DNA of 64,000 nucleotides from Lachnospiraceae bacterium UBA7196. Its GTDB lineage: Bacteria; Bacillota; Clostridia; Lachnospirales; Lachnospiraceae. Position numbers and translations under genes: made by a program. Under the pieces are notes generated by a model. The model was not told the origin of the DNA. It was given only the letters and a program-made list of their open reading frames with translations, and did not search any database. Position 1 is the stretch's first letter; each line of letters starts with the position of its first letter. This document shows positions 17,436 through 24,606 of this stretch, one piece after another. The stretch covers positions 48,888 to 112,887 of the forward strand of contig DKUU01000041.1 in assembly GCA_002490835.1 (NCBI GenBank). The letters run 5' to 3'.

Positions 17436-19847
17436 TTACACTCCCATAATCACTTCCACAATATGTCTGCTGCCAGCCTCCATAGGCAGAATCTTGTCTG
17501 TCGCCACGCCGTCCACCTTGATCTCCTTCACACCCTTCATCACGCCGTCCGGATTGCTCACTTTGATTTCGTACACCGCGCCACGCCATGCACGGACCGC
17601 CTCAAATTCCTTCCAGTCCGCCGGAATACAGGGGTCGATGGTCAGACTGTCATAGTCCGGCCGCATCCCCAGAATGTATCGCGTTGCCGAAAAGTATGAC
17701 CAGCCGCCGGAGCCTGTCATAAAGGGATGCCTCGCTCTCCCGTATGCGCTGTGATCCTTTCCCATAATAAACTGACAGTAGGAATACGGTTCCGACTCCC
17801 TCATCTCAATCCGGTCATTCTGGTGATAAGGACAAAGTGCGTCGTAAAATTTCATTGCCAGATCGCCCCTGCCTCTCATGCAGGCGGCCGCCCATGCCCA
17901 CGGGTTCGGATGGGAAAAGATCGCCCCGTTCTCCTTCACGCCCGGATACACTCTCGTCACAAAGCCGATATCGTCGTCCGGCACCGTGTAGGAGGGAGTG
18001 TTTAACAAAAGTCCGTAAGGCGTGTAGAGATACTCGTCGATGGCTGCCAGCGCCTGATCCGCCTTCTCCTCGTCCGCCGCCCCCGACAGCACCGCCCAGG
18101 CGTTGGATTCCAAATGCACCCTGCCTTCCGCATCCGCCTGTGTGCCGATCTTTTTGCCGTTTGCCGTAATGCCTCTGATAAACCACCCGCCATCCCAAAG
18201 CTGTGTATTACACACTTCCTTCACACGCGCCGCGGTCTGCGCATACTTTTCCGCATCCTCCGTCCTGCCAAGCTGCTTCGCCAACCCGATAAACTGTGTC
18301 AGCGCCCAATAGTGCAGAAAGCTGACCATGGCGCTCTCACCGCCGCCCAGATTCAGGCAGTCGTTCCAATCGGCGCGCAGCCCCTTGCAGATGCCCGTCT
18401 GCCCCACCTGCTTCGTAGAGAAATCCAAAATCCGTCTCAGATGCTCATAGACTGACTCCGTCTCCTTCTTCCCTTCCAGAAACGTGTCCGCATAAGGCAG
18501 CTGCAAAGAAGCAAATTCCAGTTCACCCGTCTCCTTGATGTATTCCGTCACTGCAGCCACAAGCCAAAGGGCATCGTCTGAGCATGCGTCCTTCAGTCCG
18601 TGTATGATACTGTTTTTATCAGGCTCCGGAATCACCGTCGGAGACTTAAAAGGCTTTGCGCCCGTATCTTCCAGAAACCATTCCGGCTGGAACAGGTGCA
18701 GCCCGTAGCCCGCGCTGGTCAGCCCGCGCAAAAGTTGTTCGATCCGCTCCCTGCACTTGTCCGGATTTGAGTGCGGAATCGTCATGGCATCCTGCGCCGT
18801 GTCGCGATAGCCCAGCCCCACTCTGCCGCCCACCTCAATAAAGGAGGCGAACCGCGAAAACATCACATTGATTTCCGACTGGTACAGCGTCCATGTGTTG
18901 AGCAGGGTATCCATCCCTGCATTTGGCGTCTGCACCTGTAATTTAGAACACTTTTCTTCCCAGAAGTTCTTAAGATCCCCGCGTGCCGCATCCACCGTCG
19001 CGTGGTCGGCGTACTTTGCGCGGATGCGTCTGCCCTCGTCCCTTCTGCCCTCCCCCAGCATGAAGACGAAGCGCACTTTCTCATCCGGCTGCAGGGTCAC
19101 GTTCTTTTGCAGACTGCCGCAGTGATTCCCGCCCTTTTCATACGAAGAAAAGCATTTTCCCGCGATTACCGCCGCCGGATTGGTCTCTGTATTGTAGGTG
19201 CCGAGGAATTTGTCCCGCATACAGTCGAAACCGTCCGGCGTAAAGTCCGCCGTGAAGTACTGATAGCCTTCTTCCTCATAGAATAAGTCTTCCTCGATGA
19301 TCCCGTCCTCATAAGACGCGCCCGCACAATACAGGCTCATCTGGTAATTTTGATTGTCTATCATAATATGGTGGAACGAAAATTCCAGATAGGAGAACAA
19401 GCTTAAGTTTCTCGCCTTGTCCCCCGTATTTTTCACTTTCACATCCCAGAGCTGTACCGCCTCGCCTCTGGGAATAAACATGGTCTGAGACGCCTGTATT
19501 CCCGCATACTCACACTCGTAGACCGTGTAGGACAGTCCGTGACGGCAGCTATACTTTGCCTTGTCCAAAGGCTTGCCCACCGGCTGCCATGATATCGACC
19601 AGTAGTCCGCACTGTCATTGTCCCGCAGATAGACGTAGAAGCCCGGCCTGTCCATGGGCACCGCGTTGCCCCGGAAACGGCTAATCCTGTGGTACTCCGG
19701 CGTTTTGTAGAAAAGATAACCGCCCGCCGTGTGATTGACCACCGCCGCCATATCCTCCACTCCGAGATAATTCGTCCACGAACAGGGCAGATCCACCCTG
19801 TCGATCACATACTCCCTGTTTTCATCGTCAAAATGCCCGTATTTCAT
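17436..19847 (-). CDS. chbP: GH94 N,N'-diacetylchitobiose phosphorylase
   Basis: An 803-residue GH94 inverting phosphorylase, normal length for chitobiose and cellobiose phosphorylases. It would convert (GlcNAc)2 and phosphate to GlcNAc-1-P and GlcNAc in the cytoplasm. The N-terminal MKYGHFDDENREYVI opening, GLGYRDTAQDAMTIPH (346-360), CKGLRADWNDCLNLGGGES with the catalytic-acid motif at about 492-498, and GAIFSHPNPWAWAA are present. The DNQNYQMSLYCAG, IHGLKDACSDDALW and FVTRVYPGVKENG stretches resemble Vibrio chitobiose phosphorylase more than cellobiose phosphorylase, from memory. The mutase and nag genes support the call. GGAGGGTAC precedes the ATG. Confidence 0.85.
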   Translation of the reverse strand: MKYGHFDDENREYVIDRVDLPCSWTNYLGVEDMAAVVNHTAGGYLFYKTPEYHRISRFRGNAVPMDRPGFYVYLRDNDSADYWSISWQPVGKPLDKAKYSCRHGLSYTVYECEYAGIQASQTMFIPRGEAVQLWDVKVKNTGDKARNLSLFSYLEFSFHHIMIDNQNYQMSLYCAGASYEDGIIEEDLFYEEEGYQYFTADFTPDGFDCMRDKFLGTYNTETNPAAVIAGKCFSSYEKGGNHCGSLQKNVTLQPDEKVRFVFMLGEGRRDEGRRIRAKYADHATVDAARGDLKNFWEEKCSKLQVQTPNAGMDTLLNTWTLYQSEINVMFSRFASFIEVGGRVGLGYRDTAQDAMTIPHSNPDKCRERIEQLLRGLTSAGYGLHLFQPEWFLEDTGAKPFKSPTVIPEPDKNSIIHGLKDACSDDALWLVAAVTEYIKETGELEFASLQLPYADTFLEGKKETESVYEHLRRILDFSTKQVGQTGICKGLRADWNDCLNLGGGESAMVSFLHYWALTQFIGLAKQLGRTEDAEKYAQTAARVKEVCNTQLWDGGWFIRGITANGKKIGTQADAEGRVHLESNAWAVLSGAADEEKADQALAAIDEYLYTPYGLLLNTPSYTVPDDDIGFVTRVYPGVKENGAIFSHPNPWAWAAACMRGRGDLAMKFYDALCPYHQNDRIEMRESEPYSYCQFIMGKDHSAYGRARHPFMTGSGGWSYFSATRYILGMRPDYDSLTIDPCIPADWKEFEAVRAWRGAVYEIKVSNPDGVMKGVKEIKVDGVATDKILPMEAGSRHIVEVIMGV

Positions 19848-19931
19848 GTACCCTCCATTCCGGCGCGTGATTTTTCACACGCTCTCCCCGTTTGAGACGC
19901 CTGTATCCGTCTTTTCACTTTCTTAACTTTC

Positions 19932-19960
19932 ATTATAGAGAGGGGGCCTTTGTCTGAAAA
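19932..19960 (-). promoter_or_regulatory. Predicted promoter of the chitobiose gene set
   Basis: On the minus strand TATAAT (19932-19937) has a weak -35 TTTTCA 17 bases upstream (19955-19960). It lies about 85 bases before the chbP start. A small inverted repeat GCGTG/CACGC sits just ahead of the chbP ribosome binding site and could be an operator or leader hairpin. Confidence 0.5.
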
Positions 19961-20011
19961 TAGACCAAGATGTGATAATTTGCCTTTTCTTGTTGCCTTC
20001 TTTGCTTATAC

Positions 20012-20034
20012 GCATAAGCAGATTCGAGATGCTT
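20012..20034. repeat. 23-bp dispersed motif, copy 2
   Basis: Second copy of the motif at 8984-9006, with 20 of 23 bases identical. Here it is flanked by CGCATAAG (20011) and CTTATGCG (near 20045-20052), so it lies in the loop of an inverted repeat downstream of the leftward tRNA-Leu gene. Confidence 0.6.
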
Positions 20035-20054
20035 CGCCAAAAGACTTATGCGCG

Positions 20055-20082
20055 AAAAAGACACCGCCGAAGCGATGTCTTT
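20055..20082 (-). terminator. Terminator of tRNA-Leu(CAG)
   Basis: On the minus strand AAAGACA pairs with TGTCTTT around a short GC stem, and the run ends in TTTTT. It begins seven bases after the tRNA 3' end. Confidence 0.8.
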
Positions 20083-20088
20083 CATGCG

Positions 20089-20172
20089 TGCAGGAAAAGA
20101 GACTTGAACTCTCATGGTATTGCTACCACACGGACCTGAACCGTGCGCGTCTGCCAATTCCGCCATTCCTGC
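20089..20172 (-). tRNA. tRNA-Leu (anticodon CAG)
   Basis: An 84-base cloverleaf with 7-bp acceptor stem GCAGGAA/TTCCTGC and discriminator A. The D arm contains GAATTGGCAGA, the anticodon stem CACGG/CCGTG carries loop TTCAGGT (anticodon CAG), a long variable arm follows, and the T loop reads GTTCAAG. The long variable arm fits leucine. CCA is not encoded. It is driven by a consensus promoter. Confidence 0.95.
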
Positions 20173-20183
20173 GAACAAATGTT

Positions 20184-20212
20184 ATTCTATCGTCTTTTTC
20201 CCGCGCTGTCAA
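20184..20212 (-). promoter_or_regulatory. Promoter of tRNA-Leu(CAG)
   Basis: On the minus strand TTGACA (20207-20212), a 17-base spacer and TAGAAT (20184-20189) form a near-consensus sigma-70 promoter about 12 bases before the tRNA 5' end. Confidence 0.85.
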
Positions 20213-20284
20213 GTCCATTTCACAATCTTTCTTAAGCAATTTTTATCTTTTAGAAAAACTTTGTAAAAAACGGCACGAAATCTC

Positions 20285-20313
20285 TTGACTTTTGGGAGGG
20301 CAGATAGTAAGAT
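20285..20313 (+). promoter_or_regulatory. Promoter of tRNA-Leu(AAG)
   Basis: TTGACT (20285-20290) and TAAGAT (20308-20313) are separated by 17 bases, 22 bases before the rightward tRNA gene. Confidence 0.75.
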
Positions 20314-20335
20314 ATTACTTGCGTTGTAAACGTAT

Positions 20336-20417
20336 GCGGAAGTGCTGGAATTGGCAGACAGGCATGACTAAGGATCATGTGTCAGCAGACGTGTGGGTTC
20401 AAGTCCCATCTTCCGCA
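20336..20417 (+). tRNA. tRNA-Leu (anticodon AAG)
   Basis: An 82-base cloverleaf with acceptor GCGGAAG/CTTCCGC and discriminator A. The D stem CTG/CAG surrounds GAATTGGCAGA, and the anticodon stem CATGA/TCATG carries loop CTAAGGA, which gives anticodon AAG with U33 and G37. A long variable arm and T loop GTTCAAG complete it. CCA is not encoded. A34 is unusual for a bacterial tRNA-Leu, where GAG is the common form. An integrase remnant lies directly downstream, so this 3' end may be an integration site. Confidence 0.93.
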
Positions 20418-20430
20418 GTTTCTAAGTCTT

Positions 20431-20463
20431 AGGAACCCTGATTTTATCGGGGTTCCTGTTTTT
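20431..20463 (+). terminator. Terminator of tRNA-Leu(AAG)
   Basis: AGGAACCC pairs with GGGTTCCT around an AT-rich loop (20431-20457), followed by TTTTT. It is a classical intrinsic terminator 13 bases after the tRNA. Confidence 0.88.
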
Positions 20464-20480
20464 GTGCCGTACGTTTGTTC

Positions 20481-20500
20481 GGTTACACTTGGTTACACTT
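20481..20500. repeat. Tandem 10-bp repeat at a possible attachment end
   Basis: GGTTACACTT occurs twice in direct tandem, just past the 3' end of the integrase remnant and 63 bases from the tRNA. Paired short repeats here could be integrase arm-binding sites, which is a guess from position. Confidence 0.5.
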
Positions 20501-20502
20501 TT

Positions 20503-20697
20503 TTAGCCCAATGCCGCCTCAAATGCATCCGTCCGCTCTCCCACGGATTTTGTCGCAAACTCATAATAACGCTCGGTTGTCGCAAAATCCTCATGTCCTG
20601 CAAACTTCCTGACTTCGACTTTATCCAACACATCAGTCATATTAATTATACCGCTGTCTATAGCCTCTGACAAGGCCTGTAAGTCTTGTGTATTCAC
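20503..20697 (-). pseudogene. Tyrosine integrase remnant with an internal deletion
   Basis: A 64-codon frame whose last 35 residues match the C-terminal end of tyrosine recombinases (FAGHEDFATTERYYEFAT, with the nucleophile tyrosine in RYY, then GERTDAFEAALG). The first 28 residues (MNTQDLQALSEAIDSGIIN) look like the N-terminus of such integrases. The whole middle of a roughly 350-400 residue protein, including the R..HxxR active-site residues, is missing. It is most simply an integrase collapsed by an in-frame deletion. A GGAGCTTCC-type site lies before the ATG, so a short peptide may still be made. It marks an old integrated element beside tRNA-Leu. Confidence 0.65.
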
Positions 20698-20718
20698 TAT
20701 TCATTGGAAGCTCCTTTC

Positions 20719-20967
20719 TTAGAAATAAGCTCTAATACAGAAAATAGAGACTTCCTCCTGCGTAATATATTTCTAAGGCTGCACATTGCCGTTTCTGTAT
20801 CAATGGCAATGTTGAAATGAAATATTTCTGCCTACACTTTCCATTTTACATGGTAAAAATTTGGTTTCAATATTTTGCATTTTGCTTTCGTGCTTTCAGG
20901 GCACGATTTCATTTCCGAGTATACTGCATAGAAAAAGAACCTAGAATGAAAGTTCTAAGTTCTTTTT
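20719..20967. other. Hairpin-dense noncoding stretch
   Basis: No gene was found between the integrase remnant and 21041. The stretch holds four inverted repeats: TTAGAAATA/TATTTCTAA (20719-20776), ACATTGCC/GGCAATGT (20783-20812), CGTGC/GCACG (20889-20905), and a strong hairpin AAAAAGAAC-TAGAA/TTCTA-GTTCTTTTT (20932-20967) ending in a T-run. The last is terminator-like in both directions. It may be the remains of an element's control region. Confidence 0.55.
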
Positions 20968-21040
20968 GGAATTGTTATATTTATTTATATGTTACGGATG
21001 ATGTGCCACAACCACTGAACATCAGTGTTGTACCTTTCAC

Positions 21041-21169
21041 ATGTGGTATAAGCATTTCGATGACTTCCACAAATTCAGCTCCAAGCCTGCCTCCATGTCC
21101 TATATATGGGCAAAATACGGCTCCATAGAGATCAAGTTTAAGGAAAAACAGGAGGGCAAAATTTTATGA
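21041..21169 (+). CDS. Short ORF, probable 3' fragment, coupled to the next gene
   Basis: A 42-codon frame beginning MWYKHFDDFHKFSSKP and ending QEGKIL. Its composition (W, Y, F and K residues in a folded-protein pattern) suggests a real coding remnant, but no ribosome binding site precedes the ATG, so it may be the tail of a truncated gene. Its TGA overlaps the ATG of the following gene (ATGA), a sign of past or present translational coupling. The family is not recognised. Confidence 0.4.
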   Translation: MWYKHFDDFHKFSSKPASMSYIWAKYGSIEIKFKEKQEGKIL

Positions 21170-21435
21170 GCATAAATTTAGACGAAGTAAGGGAACATAT
21201 AGAGTTCTACTTTAAAGAGAACCTTCCCAAATACACTGTATTAGAGATCAGGAGAAAATCCAGCCACCCCGATGACAGCCATCTCTTTATGGTATCCGCC
21301 AAAAAAGATGACAGCACTTATGCCGTTTGGACTGGCTGGAATGAACTCAACCAGAGCCTCAACCATGGTCACTACGATCTGAAATCTGCTGAGGAATGCG
21401 AAAAGCTCTTTGAGGAATTTTTTTATAAAGTGTAA
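21166..21435 (+). CDS. Hypothetical 89-residue protein
   Basis: A small acidic soluble protein (MSINLDEVREHIEFYFKENL). It has a beta-rich middle (LFMVSAKKDDSTYAVWTGWNE) and a helical end (SAEECEKLFEEFFYKV). A strong AGGAGGG precedes the ATG. It lies in the AT-rich accessory stretch, between a gene fragment and the Rpn nuclease gene. No family is recognised and no enzyme motif is seen; a small accessory factor of a mobile element is possible. Confidence 0.7.
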   Translation: MSINLDEVREHIEFYFKENLPKYTVLEIRRKSSHPDDSHLFMVSAKKDDSTYAVWTGWNELNQSLNHGHYDLKSAEECEKLFEEFFYKV

Positions 21436-21550
21436 TGACACAGGGGGATTGATCTATATGATGGAATCCCCCTGTATTCCCACAGATATGCTTGAAACCA
21501 TGATGATTTGATAGTATACTACAACTATACAGAAGAAAGGGACTTTCGTG

Positions 21551-22522
21551 ATGACAAAGAAAACACAGGACTTAAAGCCTGATACAGTACTAAAGAATTA
21601 CTGGAATGACAACGGGCAGTTTGCCGATTTCTTTAACGCCGTCCTGTTTGACGGTGAACAGGTGATCTCTCCTGACGAACTGGAAGATGCCGACACTGAG
21701 GAATCTTCCGTCCTTGAACACAGGGAATATGCCGAGAGCATCAGGGCATCCAGAGACAACATAAAGATCCACAAAAGATCTACCACTTACGGGGTTGAAT
21801 TAGTCATGCTCGGCATAGAATCACAGGAGCATATACACTATGCTATGCCGATGCGGGTCATGGGCTATGATTATGGCACATACAAAAAGCAGTATGACCG
21901 CAATGCTAAGAAATATCATACGAAAGATGGAATGACAGATGATGAATATCTTTCCAGAATGAAACAGACCGACAGGTTTACCCCTGTCATCACGGTGGTT
22001 GTCTACTACGGCGATCATCCTTGGGACGGGGCTACTACCCTTCACGGGATGCTGGATATTCCTGATAAGATGAAGCCCTTTGTCAACGATTACAAAATGC
22101 TTCTCGTGGAAGCAAGGCAGAATGACCTGATATTCCACAACATAACAAATATCGCATTTTTTGATATGCTAAAAGTAGTTTTAGACAAAAGCATCACAAA
22201 GAATGAAGCAAAGGAAAAAGTCATAAAATATGCATTAGAACATAACGTAGACAAAACAGTAGTTATGACCGTTGCTGGAGCCACAAACCGTAAGATTGAT
22301 TACATTGCATTATCCAAGAAGGGAGATGTTACCATGTGTACTTTATTTGATGAAATTGAGAAAGAAGGAATGATTAAAGGTAAAGCGGAAGGTATCATTG
22401 AAACAGGAATTGATCTTGGCCTTGCCAAAGATGATATTCTGCAAAGACTCCAAAACAAACTCGACGTATCACTTCAAAAAGCACAGGAATACTTTGAAAT
22501 GTTTGGTAAGCAGACAGTTTAA
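21551..22522 (+). CDS. Rpn-family recombination-promoting nuclease / PD-(D/E)XK protein
   Basis: A 323-residue member of the Rpn/PDDEXK group often annotated as putative transposase. The opening FADFFNAVLFDGEQVISPDELEDADTE, the VELVMLGIESQEHIHYAMPMRVMGYDYGTY segment (ExQ-type nuclease core), and a C-terminal tail with KGKAEGIIETGIDLGLAKDDILQRLQNKL are typical. I use the ATG at 21551, with AAAGGG upstream. Rpn proteins are DNA endonucleases that promote recombination, and their physiological role is debated. A strong terminator follows. Confidence 0.82.
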   Translation: MTKKTQDLKPDTVLKNYWNDNGQFADFFNAVLFDGEQVISPDELEDADTEESSVLEHREYAESIRASRDNIKIHKRSTTYGVELVMLGIESQEHIHYAMPMRVMGYDYGTYKKQYDRNAKKYHTKDGMTDDEYLSRMKQTDRFTPVITVVVYYGDHPWDGATTLHGMLDIPDKMKPFVNDYKMLLVEARQNDLIFHNITNIAFFDMLKVVLDKSITKNEAKEKVIKYALEHNVDKTVVMTVAGATNRKIDYIALSKKGDVTMCTLFDEIEKEGMIKGKAEGIIETGIDLGLAKDDILQRLQNKLDVSLQKAQEYFEMFGKQTV

Positions 22523-22539
22523 TAGTAATTCCTATCCCA

Positions 22540-22565
22540 CTGCCCCTCCTCCGAGGGGCAGTTTT
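22540..22565 (+). terminator. Terminator after the Rpn gene
   Basis: CTGCCCCTC pairs with GAGGGGCAG around CTCC, followed by TTTT. It is a textbook intrinsic terminator. Confidence 0.9.
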
Positions 22566-22584
22566 ATCCATCAAAGGAGATTTT

Positions 22585-22815
22585 ATGAGATTAACTTGTG
22601 AAGAAATGGCTTTAAAATATCCCGATCAATGGCTTGGGCTAAAAAATCCAATTTATCTGGATAACGATGGAGTCACATTGTTGTCCGCAGAAATTATATA
22701 CACTGATAAAAGCTGTGACGAACTGCTTGAAATGCAAATTGATGGCAGAGACGGAATAATTGGCTGGTACACGACTGACAACAGCCTGCAGTTAGGAATG
22801 GCAGAAATTGTTTAA
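22585..22815 (+). CDS. Small hypothetical protein (76 residues)
   Basis: A 76-residue acidic protein (MRLTCEEMALKYPDQWLGLKN). Its predicted beta-strands include GVTLLSAEIIYTDKSCDELLEMQIDGRDG, and it ends TDNSLQLGMAEIV. AAAGGAG is well placed before the ATG. I have a general memory of similar short Lachnospiraceae proteins of unknown function near Rpn-type genes. There are no catalytic motifs or membrane segments. A terminator follows about 150 bases later. Confidence 0.65.
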   Translation: MRLTCEEMALKYPDQWLGLKNPIYLDNDGVTLLSAEIIYTDKSCDELLEMQIDGRDGIIGWYTTDNSLQLGMAEIV

Positions 22816-22965
22816 TGTAATTACACATGACATCGAATCAACCGCCAGTCTTTACTTAGAATATGACATAATCATTTAAATAAAGCAATTTCTACAATCG
22901 GGAAATTTAAATTACTATAATAGTAGATAAGCTGGCTATAAAATAATTGCCTCTCTTGCTTCACC

Positions 22966-22987
22966 GCCTCTCTTTCGAGGGGCTTTT
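22966..22987 (+). terminator. Intrinsic terminator
   Basis: GCCTCTC pairs with GAGGGGC (one G-U pair) around TTTC and is followed by TTTT. It ends the transcript of the 76-residue gene. Confidence 0.8.
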
Positions 22988-23060
22988 ATTCTCCCTGTCT
23001 CTATTTTCCCTAATAGTATTTTCCACCACAATCCTCTATCTGTCCGCAAGATTATCAATC

Positions 23061-23123
23061 CACTCTTTTTATCTATGATGTAAGGTAAGCCTTTAAGTGC
23101 TTACCGACAGATAAAAAGGAGTG
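23061..23123 (+). promoter_or_regulatory. Leader hairpin covering the ribosome binding site
   Basis: CACTCTTTTTATCT (23061-23074) pairs with AGATAAAAAGGAGTG (23109-23123), leaving one bulged G, and the loop holds a perfect stem GGTAAGC/GCTTACC (23084-23105). The 3' arm contains the AAAAAGGAG ribosome binding site of the next gene, so folding would hide it. This could be a riboregulator, a protein-binding leader, or an element origin hairpin. Confidence 0.65.
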
Positions 23124-23134
23124 TGAAATCACAT

Positions 23135-24001
23135 ATGTACAGGAACGAAAATATCTCTGCCAGAACGAAAAGCAGACTGGCAAAGGAAGAATGTTTTAAC
23201 AGGAATATACCCATATTGAATATACTTTTCTACATCGGCGGCGGATTTATGCTGAGAAAGCAGGCGATCACACTGGTCAGAATCTTCTACCAGATAGGTG
23301 AGCATAAGGCAAATGATATGATCGCTGACCTGCTCTCCTATGGCCTGTTAGTCAAAAAACAGGCTACCGACACAAAAATCTGCCTTTATATCATGACAAA
23401 GTTTCCCCTTGCCATGTACCACGATTGCAGCACAAGGGATTCCTGCTCTGTCAAACTGAATAACAGAAAGATCTGGCATAATATTTACAGGACAGAATTC
23501 ATCACAAGAAAGGCTGTTCCGATGATGGAGCAACTTTCTATGGAACTGACCTTACAGAATCTGCTGAATTTCCTGACAGATCACTGTATCTGCGTCTTTA
23601 CAACAGAAAACCAGATGTCAGTCTATCAGCTATACGGAAACCTTTACGAAAAGTTTCCCATTAAAGACAAAGAACTTCTTGCCTCTGGTTTCCCCCGTGT
23701 CTCTGATTTTATGGATGATTACTATAAGATTACCGCAGACCTGTACCACCACCAGCGAAATTTCCTTGGATATCAGATTGACGATGATTATTCTGGTTAT
23801 CTGGACATAAAGGAGCGATTGGAACGAGAAAGGAATCTAATCTCCTCCCCCAAAGAATACAAACGGAACTACTATTCTCTTTTCAATATGACAGCCGCAG
23901 AATTCTTCTTCATCGGGAAGCCTGTTGGTGAAACGATCACCATCGGCACCTTCGATAAATGCAACAATATGTACCTCAAAAAATATAACCGATGTATCTA
24001 A
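23135..24001 (+). CDS. Hypothetical protein, possible winged-helix mobile-element protein
   Basis: A 288-residue basic, mostly helical protein. Residues about 30-90 (ILFYIGGGFMLRKQAITLVRIFYQIG, then MIADLLSYGLLVKKQ) look like a winged-helix DNA-binding fold. The remainder is not recognised. I place the start at the ATG at 23135; a GTG at 23123 is in frame but sits one base from the Shine-Dalgarno. The leader hairpin hides that site. Its position among an integrase remnant and Rpn gene suggests an element-borne regulator or replication protein, which is an inference from context only. Confidence 0.65.
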   Translation: MYRNENISARTKSRLAKEECFNRNIPILNILFYIGGGFMLRKQAITLVRIFYQIGEHKANDMIADLLSYGLLVKKQATDTKICLYIMTKFPLAMYHDCSTRDSCSVKLNNRKIWHNIYRTEFITRKAVPMMEQLSMELTLQNLLNFLTDHCICVFTTENQMSVYQLYGNLYEKFPIKDKELLASGFPRVSDFMDDYYKITADLYHHQRNFLGYQIDDDYSGYLDIKERLERERNLISSPKEYKRNYYSLFNMTAAEFFFIGKPVGETITIGTFDKCNNMYLKKYNRCI

Positions 24002-24137
24002 GTACTTTTAATTTCCGTATATCACATCATCTCTTAACTTTGTTGAATCAATATCTAACAGAAAACTTTCCCTGTTTTTCGATCATAATTATTTTTGATA
24101 ATATATAAAATTGCTTATCCACATCAAGAACCGGAAC

Positions 24138-24487
24138 TTAATCAAAAAATTTTCCTTTAAAAAAATTTTCATTTCCTAAAGGTCGCGCTGTAATCCTAAA
24201 TAGAACACATCCATCGGGACACATGACCACCTTACTATTTTTACTATCCCCGCCTACATTTAATAAATCTCCGCCGCTTCTGACAGCTTCCATAATCGGA
24301 TACATCATCATCATACTTTAGAACAAATTCCCTGTCCTTGTGAGTTTACAGGACATCCATATGTACATATATATTTATCTCCTATTTCCTCTCCGTTTCG
24401 GCAAAATCTTTCCGTTTCCTCATTATCCTTATTGAATCCTATTACCTCGATTTCCCATTCATATTCTTCATCATACCATTTTTTCAT
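24138..24487 (-). pseudogene. TIGR04076 family protein, frameshifted
   Basis: Read leftwards from the ATG at 24487, the first frame gives MKKWYDEEYEWEIEVIGF, ERFCRNGEEIGDKYICTYGCPVN and GQGICSKV, then stops at a run of TGATGATG. A one-base shift restores MMMMYPIMEAVRSGGDLLNV, then NSKVVMCPDGCVLFRIT and GNENFFKGKFFD to a stop at 24138. The two parts together match the full short TIGR04076 family (function unknown, conserved cysteines). The shift falls in a GT-ATG repeat and looks like a one-base loss. Either the gene is dead or the base is a sequencing error. GGGAG lies ahead of the ATG. Confidence 0.75.
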
Positions 24488-24606
24488 AAACTCTTTTCTC
24501 CCTTCCTATTTATCCTGCTTTATTATACTCAGAACAATCACACAATCCAAAACCTAAAACAGTTTTTTATTCAAGCCTTGGAAATGAGGTTTCCTTTTCC
24601 TTTTAT

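Noticed and set aside
20719..20776. Treating TTAGAAATA/TATTTCTAA as IS ends
   Set aside because: The arms are only 9 bp and enclose 40 bases with no gene, so an insertion sequence is unlikely.
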